From the NCBI RefSeq assembly GCF_958979055.1, contig NC_084886.1:6061154-6125153 (forward strand): a stretch of DNA of 64,000 nucleotides. The letters are read 5' to 3'. Under the pieces are notes generated by a model that saw only the letters and a program-made list of their open reading frames with translations, made no database searches and had not been told where the DNA came from. Positions 13,540 through 24,741 of the stretch are shown here, piece by piece (within the stretch, counting starts at the first letter, position 1; each line of letters opens with the position of its first letter). Source of the DNA: Alnus glutinosa. Taxonomy: Eukaryota; Streptophyta; Magnoliopsida; Fagales; Betulaceae. The translations under genes and the position numbers were made by a program.

Positions 13540-14021
13540 AAAAAGTACACATATTCCTCTTAAACTACCACTCAATTGTCAATGTCTTCCCAAACTACTA
13601 ATTGTGTCAATGTCCCCCTTCAAACTATCAAAACATGTCAAAGTTCTCCCTAAGACCAACAAAAAGACAAAAATGACCATCAATTTTTGTCAATAAGACA
13701 AAAATGTCTTTATAAATTCGAAATTTTAAAAAACAAATTAAAAAAAATTAAGGACAAAGATAATAAATAAAAAAACATTTTTTTTTTGAAAAACAAACGA
13801 AAAAATAACTGAAAATTATAAAAATAAAATAATAAAGTTTTTTTTTGTATAACTTTTTGTTATTTTAGAATTAACAAAAATTAATAATTTTATGAATAAT
13901 ATTTTTGTCATTAGGGAAACATTGACATTTTTCGGTAGTTTAGGGAAAGATTGATACAATTGGTAGTTTGGAGGACATTGACAATAATCTGGTAGTTTGA
14001 TGGAGTTATGTATATTTTTTC
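13540..14021. mobile_element. MITE with long inverted arms (about 120 bp)
   Basis: The left arm, with CCTCTTAAACTACCACTCAA and TGTCAATGTC repeats, pairs with the reversed right arm, with CTCCATCAAACTACCAGATT and TTGTCAATGTCC. The arms themselves contain short internal repeats of the 'TCAATGT...AAACTA' type, and the centre is AT-rich. No transposase frame is present. Long arms with a non-coding centre suggest a Mutator-like MITE, but no target duplication could be fixed. Confidence 0.65.
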
Positions 14022-14173
14022 TTAGAATAAAAATATAATTTATAGCATTGCTCTTTAATAGGCTCAGTCGATACATTTTGAGGCCTTAGGCGAGAAGTTT
14101 GAGTGAGATACTTTATTAAAAAATTAATTATTATTTTTTCATATTTAGTAGGACCAACTCGATACATTCTTAG

Positions 14174-14174
<1 letters not shown>

Positions 14175-14226
<52 letters not shown>
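14175..14226. repeat. (AT)n microsatellite
   Basis: About 26 uninterrupted AT dinucleotides. Confidence 0.95.
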
Positions 14227-14234
<8 letters not shown>

Positions 14235-14623
14235 CCATTCTATTTTGAACCTTGAACTCAATCATAAATACATAATTTTTGAACGTTGTGTGTGTAATGG
14301 CAACACATATAAGAAAGAAAATACCTCATATCTCATGCAATGATATTAATGCATTTTTTAATATATTTTTACCATGATTGGAGGTCTTAATTAAAGAATA
14401 TTGATGATAATTAAGGCTTAAATTTTTTTTGAAATAATTTTGTTATTAATATTTTGTAATTGGGCGCCTTAATTAAATTGGGGTCTCCTGTATGATATTA
14501 ATGTATTTCTTAATTATATTTTTATCATAATTTGAGGTATAAATTAAAGAATATTGATGGTAATTAAGGCCTTAATTTTTTTTTAAAAAAAATTCTATTA
14601 ATACTTTTTAATTACATTAGGTG

Positions 14624-14818
14624 GGAGAAATGCTACATGTACTTAAACTTTTACAAATAGAGCCTTATTAAAACGATGTAGAGCTTATTCATTGGAGATA
14701 ATCAAAACAATTAATAAAAAAAAATATTACAAGTATCAATAAATAAGCTCCACATCATTTTAATTTTAATAAGGCATTATTTATAAAAAATTTAAATAAA
14801 AGTAACATTTTTCATTAA
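14624..14818. mobile_element. Fold-back MITE
   Basis: Inverted arms: left GGAGAAATGCTACATGTACT with GAGCCTTATTAAAACGATGT; right reversed AATGAAAAATGTTACTTTTA with GCCTTATTAAAATTAAAATG and GTGGAGCTTATT. The element is about 195 bases with no coding content. It lies roughly 450 bases upstream of the NAC gene start. Confidence 0.6.
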
Positions 14819-15275
14819 GCTGATGCCTAATCTGCCTAAAATTTTCAGCGCCGGCCCTAGCCACTTTTCATCAACCGCGGCGCAGTGTGTGAACAGATTT
14901 ATTGTCAAAGTATTGCTTGGTAATCGGCTGAGTATTGAATTATACTCGCATTGGATAAACCCCATCCGGATAGGGTCGCCAGAAGAAGTGCGGGAAGCAA
15001 CGGACAAAAGTCGATCATATGTGCTTTTCCTTAGTCGTGCGAATGCCGCTGATAACTCCAATACGAGGTATGAAAAGTCAAAGAAACAGCCAATCGAATT
15101 CGACTGTCACAAGACGACAAAAAATATCGCTAATAAAAGGGCTAGCCCTCTCTGGTTAAACATTTCAAACACTCCTCCATTTCTTTTCTTAGAAATAAAA
15201 AAAAAAACATACAAAAGAAGAAGAAGAAGATATTCCACTCTTCCTTGCTGTTCTCAACTTCTTTGAAGAACTGGA

Positions 15276-16291
15276 ATGGAGGCCTCTGAACTTCCTCCTG
15301 GTTTTAGGTTCCACCCAACCGATGAGGAACTGATCATGTATTACCTTCGTAACCAAGCAACATCAAGGCCATGCCCTGTATCAATGATACCGGAGGTTGA
15401 TATTTACAAATTTGATCCATGGCAATTGCCCGGTTAGTATTAATCTATGTTTAGCCTATAATTACACACATATCTGCGTAATTTGATCGATTTTTTACTT
15501 TTTGTGTAATGTAGAAAAATCAGGATTTGGAGAGAAGGAATGGTACTTCTTTAGCCCGCGGGATCGGAAATATCCAAATGGGGTCCGGCCCAACAGAGCA
15601 GCGGTGTCCGGGTACTGGAAAGCCACCGGCACGGACAAGGCTATCTACAGTGGGTCTAAGTACGTCGGGGTGAAGAAAGCTCTCGTGTTTTACACGGGTA
15701 GGCCGCCGAAGGGCGTGAAGACAGATTGGATTATGCACGAATATCGCTTGTGCGATTCACGTAAACAACCCAGCAAGCATATGGGATCCATGAGAGTAAG
15801 CCTTTTTTTTTTTTTTTTTCCTCGCTTTCAGTTTTAAAGAATTTGCTCATGTCCTTCACTTAGATTGATCATTTCATTGCTTGTGTTTGTTTGTTTGTTT
15901 TGTTTCAGTTGGATGATTGGGTCCTGTGCAGGATCTATAAGAAGAAGCCTATGGCTAAGTCTTTGGAGCAAAAAGAGGAAGACTCCCTGTCTCTGCCTGC
16001 TCAAATTGATCCTAGAGAGCAGGAACACATGTCAAAATTTCCAAGGACCTGTTCCATTACTCAACTATTGGATATGGACTACTTGGGCCCAATCTCCCAA
16101 CTTTTATGTGACAATTCGTACAACTCAACCTTTGATTTCCAAAACACCATTGGCAGTGAAGACAAACCCAAGCTAGGGGAAATGCCTTACCAATATATGA
16201 TGGATTCAGGGAAGTTTCAAGTGAATCAGGGTAGCATCCTGAGCCAGCCCATATTCTTGAATCCGGTGTATGATATGCCTGGATTTGACCG

Positions 16292-16295
<4 letters not shown>
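15276..16295 (+). CDS. NAP: NAC-domain transcription factor, NAP (ANAC029) type
   Basis: Three exons, 15276-15432, 15515-15795 and 15909-16295, joined at GT-AG sites, give 274 residues (Arabidopsis NAP has 268). The start [19 protein letters not shown] is the canonical NAC opening. The NAC domain (about residues 6-160) contains [38 protein letters not shown] and the DNA-contacting [19 protein letters not shown]. The NAP-specific C-terminal motif [18 protein letters not shown] is present, which separates it from the other SNAC members. In Arabidopsis and crops NAP acts in the nucleus as a positive regulator of leaf senescence linked to ABA. That role is assumed here. An A-run of about 39 bases begins inside the stop codon. 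Confidence 0.93.

Positions 16296-16332
<37 letters not shown>
16294..16332. repeat. Poly(A) run at the NAC stop codon
   Basis: About 39 consecutive A residues start with the last bases of the TAA stop. It sits in genomic sequence directly after the coding region, so a polymerase-slippage tract in the 3' UTR is the simplest reading. Confidence 0.9.
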
Positions 16333-16334
<2 letters not shown>

Positions 16335-17430
16335 GGTCTGGTTACATATTTATAACGGGCATCAACCATTGAGAAATTGTCTCCAAGATATCTTTAAGTT
16401 ATTTGATTCCCAATCGGGTAGCATATAATGTCAATCTTGTCCATAAATGATAAATATGAGTTTCACAAGTTTGGGTGGCCGCAAATTCTGTCTTACTACA
16501 CTTGCAATCCAAAACAATATCAATTATATATTAGTGACAATCTCAAAATCGAAATATGTATATTAAAAAAAATACGTTATGCTATTATGTATTCACTACT
16601 GGTCTAGGTTTGCAGTTTGTCAAACACCTGCGAATATATTGTCCTGCTATTCATGGAAACCATTGATAGAGCAAACCCACAGTTTCCTTGTGCATGTAAA
16701 CAATCTTCTCGGTTTCGTGGTGATTAAGATATGGGTCGGCACCAAATACTTTGACAAAATTAATGGGGGATATTTTCAAACTAGTTTCTCAATTATTGGC
16801 TCCATGGGATGGGGATAGAAAGTGTAAAACTTATCCAAAAAGATGAATGCAGGCTCATCGTGGTCAAAAAAACTGTGGAAAGCAAGTTGGTCTAGGATGA
16901 TGTGTTTAGTACTTCATCGCACGCATGCATGGGTTGAAATGTCGTTGGGATTGATGACGATATTTCAGACCCTAATAAATTATAATAATACTTATCGGGG
17001 CTCTTGCATCAGCAAGGTGGAATCCTACGTGAATAAATTTTATCCTCTGCTCAGTTTAAGGAACAAGTCTTTCTTTTTCTTTTTTTTTTAACCAGAGCCA
17101 ATGTTGTTGAATGGGTCATATCATATGGACTCTTACCTGTATTCGTGTGAAACTTCAGTGTTGGTGGTCACTTGTTCCCACTGCATATTTCAATAATTAC
17201 ACTTGAGCAAGTTAGGTTGAAGACACAAAGAGGGTGAAACATTTTTTTATTCTCTAGTATTCTGAAGCATACAAAGACTGTTGACATAATATGGCAGTTT
17301 ACAAGCCACGCCTCTTACGCACACTTTAACCACTTCCTCCACACAATAATCATTATAAGAAACAGCCCCATTTAAGCTTTCTCTGCCACACATCGATTTT
17401 CTTATTTTAAACTTCATTTTCATCTGAAAA
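16333..17430. other. Spacer between NAC and P450 genes
   Basis: It presumably holds the NAC 3' UTR and the P450 promoter. Open frames at 16579-17091 show no recognisable domain. No MITE or LINE signature was seen. Confidence 0.5.
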
Positions 17431-19712
17431 ATGGGAGAAGAAAAGAATGTTTCATTAGCTTATTCTTCCCCAGATGGATACAACATGGGAATGTTGATGC
17501 TGGCTTGTATAGTTTTGTCATGGATGTTTATCCCTGTGTGGAACCAGAGGAATAAGAAAGGCCCAAAATCATGGCCGCTCGTGGGTGCAGCAATCGAACA
17601 GTTGATGAACTATGACAGTATGCACGATTGGCTTGTCAAGTACCTTTCTGAGTCAAAAACTGTCGTGGTCCCGATGCCATTCACAACATACACTTACATT
17701 GCAGATCCTGCAAATGTGGAATATGTCCTCAAAACCAACTTTGCCAACTATCCAAAGGTAGAAAAGACGTTATTTATTATCAATATAATCTTCTGCATTT
17801 ACAATTGTCAAATGTTAGGAAATGTGGGATTTATGAGGTTATTTTTGCATCAGCATCATTGAACCACTGTTTCTGCTTATCTTCTATATTTTTTAAGCCT
17901 CTTTGATAAAAGTAATTCTGATTGAAGGGTAAAGTGTATCAATCGTATATGGAAGTTCTGCTAGGAAATGGGATTTTCAATGCAGATGGTGAGCTTTGGA
18001 GGAAACAGAGGAAGACTGCAAGCTTTGAGTTTGCGTCCAAGAACTTGAGAGATTTCAGCACTGTAGTCTTCAGAGAGTATAGTTTGAAGCTTTCTACTAT
18101 TCTAAGTGAAGCTTCTTTCCAAAACCAAGAAGTAGACATGCAGGTCAATTCAAAAGCTCCTTAATTCCTATATACAGAACAAAACCATAACAGGGTATTT
18201 TGGCAAATTATTACAAAAACAGAACGTAATGACTTTAAATTCATTATATATAAGTTTCCAGAAGCCCCTCTAGCTATAAATATAAAGATTTTTGGACTTT
18301 TCTTTTCTAGGAGTTGTTGATGAGGATGACTTTAGACTCCATATGTAAGGTGGGATTTGGTGTAGAAATTGGAACTTTGGCTCCCAATCTGCCAGATAAT
18401 CGCTTTGCTAAGGCGTTTGACACAGCAAACATCATTGTGACGCTTCGCTTCATTGACCCACTGTGGAAAATAAAGAAATTTCTGAATGTTGGCTCGGAAG
18501 CTTTACTTGACAAGAGCATGAAAATCATCGATGACTTCACCTACTCAGTTATTCGAAGAAGGAAAGTAGAAATAGAAGAAGATCGGGCGACTGGCAAAAA
18601 TATCAAGGTAAAACATAATAGAAACGTTTATTTAGCATTTACTAGAAGATACATATTCAGCTGTTAAGAAACGTTTTTTCATGGTGAAAAAATATCAGAT
18701 AAAGCATGATATACTGTCAAGATTTATAGAGTTGAGTGAAGCCTCCTCAGAAAGCAACTCAACAGACAAGTATCTCAGAGACGTTGTCCTGAACTTTGTG
18801 ATAGCTGGCCGTGACACAACGGCAACTACTCTCTCATGGGCCATATACATGGTAATGACCCACGCCGATGTATGCAACAAGCTTTACTCGGAGCTCAAAA
18901 CTCTAGAAGAAGATCAAGCAAAAGAAGAGAATGTGTCGTTGCTTCAGTGTGACACTGGGGACTCGGAATCGTTCAGTGGAAGAGTAAAGCAATTTGCAGG
19001 CCTCTTGAATTATGATTCGCTGGGAAGGTTATATTATCTGCATGCAGTGATCACAGAGACACTTCGTCTGTACCCGGCAGTCCCTCAGGTTTTTGCCCTT
19101 TCTCCAACTGAAGGCTGAAGCTCATGCCATATCAATTCGAATGAACATTATTAATGTGTGATGATTGTATAGGACCCCAAGGGCGTCTTGGAGGATGATG
19201 TCTTGCCAGACGGAACCAAGGTTAAAGCAGGAGGCATGGTGACTTACGTTCCCTACTCAATGGGTAGAATGGAGTACAACTGGGGCCCTGATGCAGCCTC
19301 ATTCAAGCCTGAGAGATGGCTTAGCGATGGATTCTTCCAAAACGCATCTCCATTCAAGTTCACTGCATTTCAGGTAATTAACCAAGGATTTCTGAAAAAC
19401 AGTATAACGAATCAAACTTTAGCTGCCCCTAAGAATTACCTTCTTCTGAAGATTATAAAGCTTCATACTGGGATAGACACTTCGCCGGACATTTACGGCG
19501 GTTCATGGTTCTTGTTTTTCTGTGACCTACAGGCTGGGCCAAGAATATGCCTTGGGAAGGACTCTGCATATCTCCAAATGAAGATGGCACTGGCCATTTT
19601 GTGTAGGTTTTACAAATTCAGTTTGGTGCCAGATCATCCAGTGAAGTACAGGATGATGACAATACTATCAATGGCGAATGGCTTGAAGCTTACCATAGCG
19701 AGACGTTCTTAA
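17431..19712 (+). CDS. CYP704B1: Cytochrome P450, CYP704B1-like fatty acid omega-hydroxylase
   Basis: Six exons, 17431-17757, 17928-18143, 18311-18607, 18699-19088, 19173-19373 and 19533-19712, all separated by phase-0 GT-AG introns, give 536 residues, normal for the family. An N-terminal hydrophobic anchor (MLMLACIVLSWMFIPVW) is followed by GPKSWPLVGAAIEQL. The I-helix AGRDTT lies at about 316-321, ExxR (ETLR) at about 400-403, FKPERW follows, and the haem loop FQAGPRICLG has Cys near 483. The sequence follows Arabidopsis CYP704B1 closely throughout. That enzyme omega-hydroxylates long-chain fatty acids in the endoplasmic reticulum of anther tapetum cells for sporopollenin and pollen exine. 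The reading frame is intact, so it is probably functional. The acceptor of intron 1 (TTGAAG) has a poor pyrimidine tract. Confidence 0.93.
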
Positions 19713-20041
19713 GATGCCCTGGAGGCCGTTCTCTTTGTTTCTCAATCTGTATGATACGGAAATAACAACAAAGTTTGCGGTTTAATATCCACAACTCCCA
19801 TTTGATCCAAGAGACAATATATAATAATCTTCATATCTGATCAACTCATTTGTCAAGTAATTAAGCATCAGATTGTAACTCATAAAGATGAAAGCATGAA
19901 GTTAATCTGATTAATGCTCTTATAAATCACAGTGTGTATCTTATATACATCCAAGTATTATAGTATATATAGTTTGCTTCTTTCTATTCGCAGGAAACTA
20001 CAGTTAAAGCTGATCCCAATACAGACAAACACCAGCACAAA
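19713..20041. other. Spacer between convergent P450 and Mpo1-like genes
   Basis: A stretch of about 330 bases between two facing stop codons; it must hold both 3' UTRs. Nothing else was seen. Confidence 0.6.
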
Positions 20042-22085
20042 CTAATGAATTAATTTCTGCTTCTTTTCTTGCCATTCATTGATTTGAGCTTCTATCTTTG
20101 CTTGCACTATTGCATGAAAACCTGGGTATGGCTCATAACCGAAGAAGGTCTGAAGAGCCTAAAGAAATTACAAGAGCAGATATAAACATAGTTCTCATAT
20201 CAGAAATGGCAATGGGATCATGAAAAGAAATTAAAATTACAAAGAAAATACCTCCAGCAGCACAAAGAAGGGAGCCATTATAAAGGCTTGAACAAGGTTG
20301 TCCAAAAGAGCTGGTGCGCGTTTCTGCAGAACATGGATGAGTTTAAGGTATTAATAAGTCTGACACGTCATTAAAAAGGCCACAAACAACCAAATTGCCT
20401 ACCTCAAAGACCCCATGGCCAATAAATTGTCCGGTCCAACACAAAAGCTGGGCAAGGAGAACAACCTGAAAATAAGTTTGTAGAGGTTGAAATTAAGTGA
20501 GAAAAAACAAAATCCCTCACAGAACTTATATTACCAAGAAGTAGCAGATTGCCCTAAAAGCAGCGAACAAGTAAAAACTTGGACATATAAAAAATTGGTG
20601 CTGATGCGATTTGAGGGCTTTGTTTCACAGAAACAGGAGCAAATATAGTTCAAGAGAACAGCGTCTACTGCTCGACATGGACTGAATAAACTGAGCCATT
20701 TACCAACGACGACTCAATGGAGTTGTTTCTCCTATTTGAGTTGGCAACTCGATGGAAAAACTCCGAGCATTTGTCACCCTCATGATGGTTCTCCATTCCC
20801 TTGGAAAAGTTTTTGGCAGGTTAAGGTTTCCTTGAGAACAGCATTCTTTGCTTGGTCGACCACCTTAGGGAAGATCCTCACCATGGATAATCTAAAGAAG
20901 TGGCATGTCCTTGTGGTCAATTGGTGCTATATGGTAAGAGAAGTGGGAGTTTGTGGATCATCTTCTTTTCCACTGAGATTGCTAGTGCCTAATAGAATGC
21001 TATTTTCAAAAGTATTTCTGACTTGGGTTATGCTTTGACGAATGGCAGACCTTTTCGCTTGTTGGATAGGCTTATATGACAGTCCTCAGAGTGCAGCAGT
21101 GTGAAAGATGGTGTCAATCTTGCCTTTTGTGGTGTTTTAAGAGGGAAAGAAGAAAAAAATGAAATAAGTTTTGAGGACCGCGAGAGAACAGTAGTGGAAC
21201 TAAAATCTTTTTTCTTCCATACTCTTTACCTTTGAACAGCCGTTTTAGACTTTCTTAATTTGCTTGATTTTCTTGACATTTTTTTCTTTTTCTAGCTAGG
21301 TGTTTCTCTTTTATATTTCTTGTGTGCCTCAGTTGCGTCTTTTATGCTTGGAATAATGCCTAGACAAAATTTCGCCAATTCAAGTCGGCCTCTAGTTTCA
21401 AATTGGTTAATAAAGAAAGTAGAAAATTAAGAAGGTTATCTTGTTCCATCAACTCTGACTCAAAAAGCGGTAGTGCTTGCTGTGGCAAAGTGAAAGAGAG
21501 GGTTGTTGTTTGTGGTTACTTATGAAGCCTAAGTTGTTATAATGATATATGAGGTGTGAGGAGGTTGAATGAGGGAGACAAAGGCGTGAGAGTCAAGATT
21601 TTGCTTAGACAGTGGAAGGCAGAAGTTATTTGTTTGTAGTAGTGAAATTTCCTTATGGTTTTCCGCTTGGACTACCATAATAACTGCAACAAGAAGGAGT
21701 AAATAATCTTTGATTACTAATTCAATGCGAATATTACAGCATAATAATAATAAAATCCATCTCAACATAGAATAAGGCCACAAGAAAAGAAGGTGCAAAA
21801 TCGGTTTTGCCTTTATCAATAAGTTGGGACATCCCCACACGACATGGAACCTAAAGTATTCATTCAATACGACACACTCTTTCGCAAAGATAAAAATTAT
21901 CCAAAAATTAATTAATTTCAATTAAAATTCAGAAAGACAAACAATTAAAACTGAAAACAAATTCAGCACAATAAGGGGAAACGAAACATTGACCTCGCTG
22001 CAAAATATTCAAACAAGCAAGTTGATGCTGTAACATGTAGAAGAGGTAATTGTTCCAAATATAAATCGTAAAAGAAAAAGGAAAG

Positions 22086-22137
<52 letters not shown>

Positions 22138-22566
22138 ATTGATTTCAGAATATAAAGTAAACTCATAGTAAATTTATGAACAGAAACTGATAAAAACACA
22201 AAATTGTACCTTCCAAGCGAGTGAAAACCCAAGTCGACTCGCAATAAAACTGCTAGCAACCCAACAAATAGCACAGAGCAGAGCAGCCAAAGACCCAGCT
22301 TTCACATCCAAACAGACGTAAAACACCGAATAGATCAAAGCAAACGAGAACCCAACATTCAAAACCAGAATAACATCATTCCCAAACAGAGAAAACTCGA
22401 TGTAAGGGAGGTTGAACAGAGAAGGGGTGAAGTAAAGAATAAGAAGAGCTGTGAAAAGGATTGGCCAAACAAACAACATGTGGATGGCTATGTTGATTGG
22501 GTTCCTGTGATAAGCGCCATAGAAAGCAAAGTGCTTCTCAAGGTCAAATACTCCGATCTTTCCCAT
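20042..22566 (-). CDS. Mpo1-like (DUF962/YGL010w) membrane dioxygenase
   Basis: Four exons, 22566-22210, 20465-20403, 20323-20252 and 20158-20042, all in phase 0, give 202 residues, the usual size. The protein opens MGKIGVFDLEKHFAFYGAYH and contains the conserved histidines at about 12, 20, 29 and 136 (GQFIGH), with four hydrophobic segments. In yeast the relative Mpo1 is an Fe(II)-dependent dioxygenase of the ER that acts on 2-hydroxy fatty acids during phytosphingosine breakdown. Plant members are named by homology. The frame is open upstream to 22770, but the family starts at the MGK used here. Intron 1 (about 1.7 kb) carries a LINE remnant and an AT microsatellite. The C-terminal KKQKLIH is lysine-rich but does not form a classical KKXX tail. 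Confidence 0.88.
20736..21360 (+). mobile_element. LINE 3' fragment encoding a zf-RVT-like region
   Basis: Frame 20736-21038 reads FPWKSFWQVKVSLRTAFFAW and then TLGKILTMDNLKKWHVLVV, the usual C-terminal zf-RVT region of plant L1-type LINE polyproteins. The frame decays afterwards, and a LINE-like tail with TATATTTCTTGTGTGCCT follows near 21310-21340. It lies in intron 1 of the Mpo1-like gene in the opposite orientation, so it is unlikely to disturb splicing through its own poly(A) signal. Confidence 0.65.
22087..22134. repeat. (TA)n microsatellite
   Basis: About 23 uninterrupted TA units in intron 1 of the Mpo1-like gene, roughly 75 bases from the first splice donor. Confidence 0.95.
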
Positions 22567-23472
22567 TGAGAAATTGAGAGAAATATTGGGTTTTGCTTGG
22601 ACTTGGGTGGGAGGAGAAGGACTGTAAGAATTGGGAGAAAAAGGGGAAGAAGAAAGTTCAGAGGTTTTCAAAGACAGAAGCCACGGGATGAGCTTAATTA
22701 ATTGCTTTTCATGAATATCAACGGCGTAAGAGACCAACTTCCAATCAAAAGCGATGATAGCATCACCCAACTGGGAAATACATATATATTTAACTTAATA
22801 AAAATATTTTAAAAGAAAATTTAAAACCAAGGGGGCCATCCGGCCATGCATGGACCCGTCCCTGATGGCAGCACCAGCACGACCGCGGGGTGCATGGCAT
22901 CGCCAAGGGGGCCCCGAATCAGAGTGGACCATTGGATGACCCGGCATTTACAAAGCCTCCAAATTCCCCTTACAATTACAAATTTGGAAAAACTTCACAT
23001 TTGAAGTCAATATACGATAGATTGTGATTTTCCATCATCCTAAGATATTACAATTTACACCCCCTAGCTCCTACCATGCAGAATTAAGCCATAGCAAAAG
23101 TTTAATGCAAATTAAATCATGTTGAAGCTCTTTGCTGAAATGATTATTCCTATTTCAGGGTTACTAAGAAAAAAAAAAAAAAATCACCAACGACTACAGA
23201 GCGTAGACAAGTTTCCAAAAAGAAAATATAGATCTCTATAATGAAATCCAACAAACTGATCAGCCCTGTTGGATGTTGCAAATTCTGTTAACCAAGATGA
23301 TTGTTCTCCAACATGATGGATTCAACATTAACCCACAAAAAGAAATGAGGCTAAAGGCAACCAAGCAATCTATCTAGCATGCATATCAAATGAGAAAGTA
23401 CAGAAATTGCTTCAAAGTAGAACCAAGAAGAACATAGTGGCAGTTGGAAAACTGCCTCCTAACTCTAGAACC
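22567..23472. other. Spacer between Mpo1-like and RPN6 genes
   Basis: The right part should hold the RPN6 3' UTR and the left part the Mpo1-like leader and promoter. A GC-rich patch at about 22830-22925 (GGGGGCCATCCGGCC, CCAAGGGGGCCCCG) stands out in the AT-rich surroundings. It has no identified function. Confidence 0.45.
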
Positions 23473-24741
23473 TCATGCCATTATCTTAGCAGACCTAACG
23501 TAGAGGCTATCCACGACCTTGCCAACATTAGAAATGGTTTCCAATGTTGCCGGGAATATTGCATCTGTCTTGGGATCATCAAAAATGACGAGGCATCCAG
23601 CACCCTGATCTAGAGTTCCTGCAAACTTCTTATCCAGAATCATCTGAGATAACTTCTTCTCCACATGATCAACAGGCAGTTCAATCAGCTCAGCAATATG
23701 AGCAATCTCAACCCTTGAGAAAGGTTCAATCAACCTGCAGAGATTCTGCTCCAACAAAGTGTCATACAGGGAAGAGAGGTGCCTGTGAACAATAGGGTCT
23801 TCCTCTAGCTGGGCCCTAAAATCCCTGAGGGCAGTCTCAAAAAGCTTCAAAGAGCGCTTTGAATAGGCATCCGCCACAGCTTTCATGGCATCCATCTCGG
23901 GTCCCACATACTGCAATCCAGCTTTTGATGATATTATTCCCGTCACATCATCAGCCTGGTTCACCATTATTTTGCATAACAACATATACTTGAGGCTAAA
24001 TACTGCTCGTGGATCTTCAAGAGCATTGAAAGCTTCAAAAGCTTCGAAGAAATAGCTATAAGCAGTTTTGTAGTCCTTTTCTTCTGCATGGAGGATTCCA
24101 CTCTGCAAATCTATAGTACCCTGTTGTGCTGGGGGCACATATATAGCATTGGCGGCAGTTCTCGCAGCCGTCAGTGAAGCCTTAGCTTTAGGGAGATTCC
24201 TCAAAGAGAAATGGAGCTTACTCTCCAACAAGTCTATGTCCACAAGTAGAAGCTTGTCATCTAGCCTTCTCACTTCCTTTATCAAACCCGAAAGGAGATT
24301 TAAAGCTTCTGAATACTCTTTGTTTTCCATCAAAAGAGCTGCAAGCCTTGCCTCCACTCTTTGCCGTAGGAAAGTTCGCTTTTCGGCACGGGTCCACTGC
24401 ACCATTTCTTTGCAGAGGGAAATCTGGAGATCAGATGTGCCTGGTATTTTAGCTACTGCATCAATTATCCCACGAACAATTTTTGCAGTCTTTGCCTTGG
24501 GGATCAAGTTGAAAAAGGGCCTCAATTGGTTCAAAAGGTTCCGGAGATCCTCTGCCCGATTCTCTTGTCTGAGAAGATCTGAGAGATTTGTAACAGCCTG
24601 TTCCTTTATCCTAAGGGCTTCAGAAGAAGATGCCGGGTTTTCAAGTACGCGATAAAGAATAGAGATGGCTTCAGCAGGGGTTTTGGCTTCTAAAGCCTGA
24701 GCAATTGAATCAGTTGTTGCTGGGAGGTATGATGAAGACAT
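23473..24741 (-). CDS. RPN6: 26S proteasome non-ATPase regulatory subunit 11 (RPN6)
   Basis: One uninterrupted coding exon of 422 residues (Arabidopsis RPN6 is about 419). It starts MSSSYLPATTDSIAQALEAK and ends DSLYVRSAKIMA. The N-terminal two-thirds is a helical TPR-like solenoid (EYSEALNLLSGLIKEVRRLD, YKTAYSYFFEAFEAFNALED). A PCI domain follows (about residues 225-395) with EPFSRVEIAHIAELIELPVD. RPN6 is a lid subunit that clamps the proteasome core to its regulatory particle. The frame is open 15 codons upstream, but a splice acceptor (TTTTGCAG|G, AG at 24769-24768) sits there, so the leader is probably interrupted by an intron. The intact frame and strong conservation indicate a functional gene. 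Confidence 0.95.
   Translation of the reverse strand: MSSSYLPATTDSIAQALEAKTPAEAISILYRVLENPASSSEALRIKEQAVTNLSDLLRQENRAEDLRNLLNQLRPFFNLIPKAKTAKIVRGIIDAVAKIPGTSDLQISLCKEMVQWTRAEKRTFLRQRVEARLAALLMENKEYSEALNLLSGLIKEVRRLDDKLLLVDIDLLESKLHFSLRNLPKAKASLTAARTAANAIYVPPAQQGTIDLQSGILHAEEKDYKTAYSYFFEAFEAFNALEDPRAVFSLKYMLLCKIMVNQADDVTGIISSKAGLQYVGPEMDAMKAVADAYSKRSLKLFETALRDFRAQLEEDPIVHRHLSSLYDTLLEQNLCRLIEPFSRVEIAHIAELIELPVDHVEKKLSQMILDKKFAGTLDQGAGCLVIFDDPKTDAIFPATLETISNVGKVVDSLYVRSAKIMA

Noticed and set aside
22567..22770. In-frame upstream extension of the Mpo1-like protein
   Set aside because: Family proteins begin at the MGK used. The extension is low-complexity Ser/Pro-rich and is probably leader sequence.
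24149..24655. A 168-codon + frame opposite RPN6
   Set aside because: It lies wholly antisense to a strongly conserved single coding exon and has no recognisable domain.
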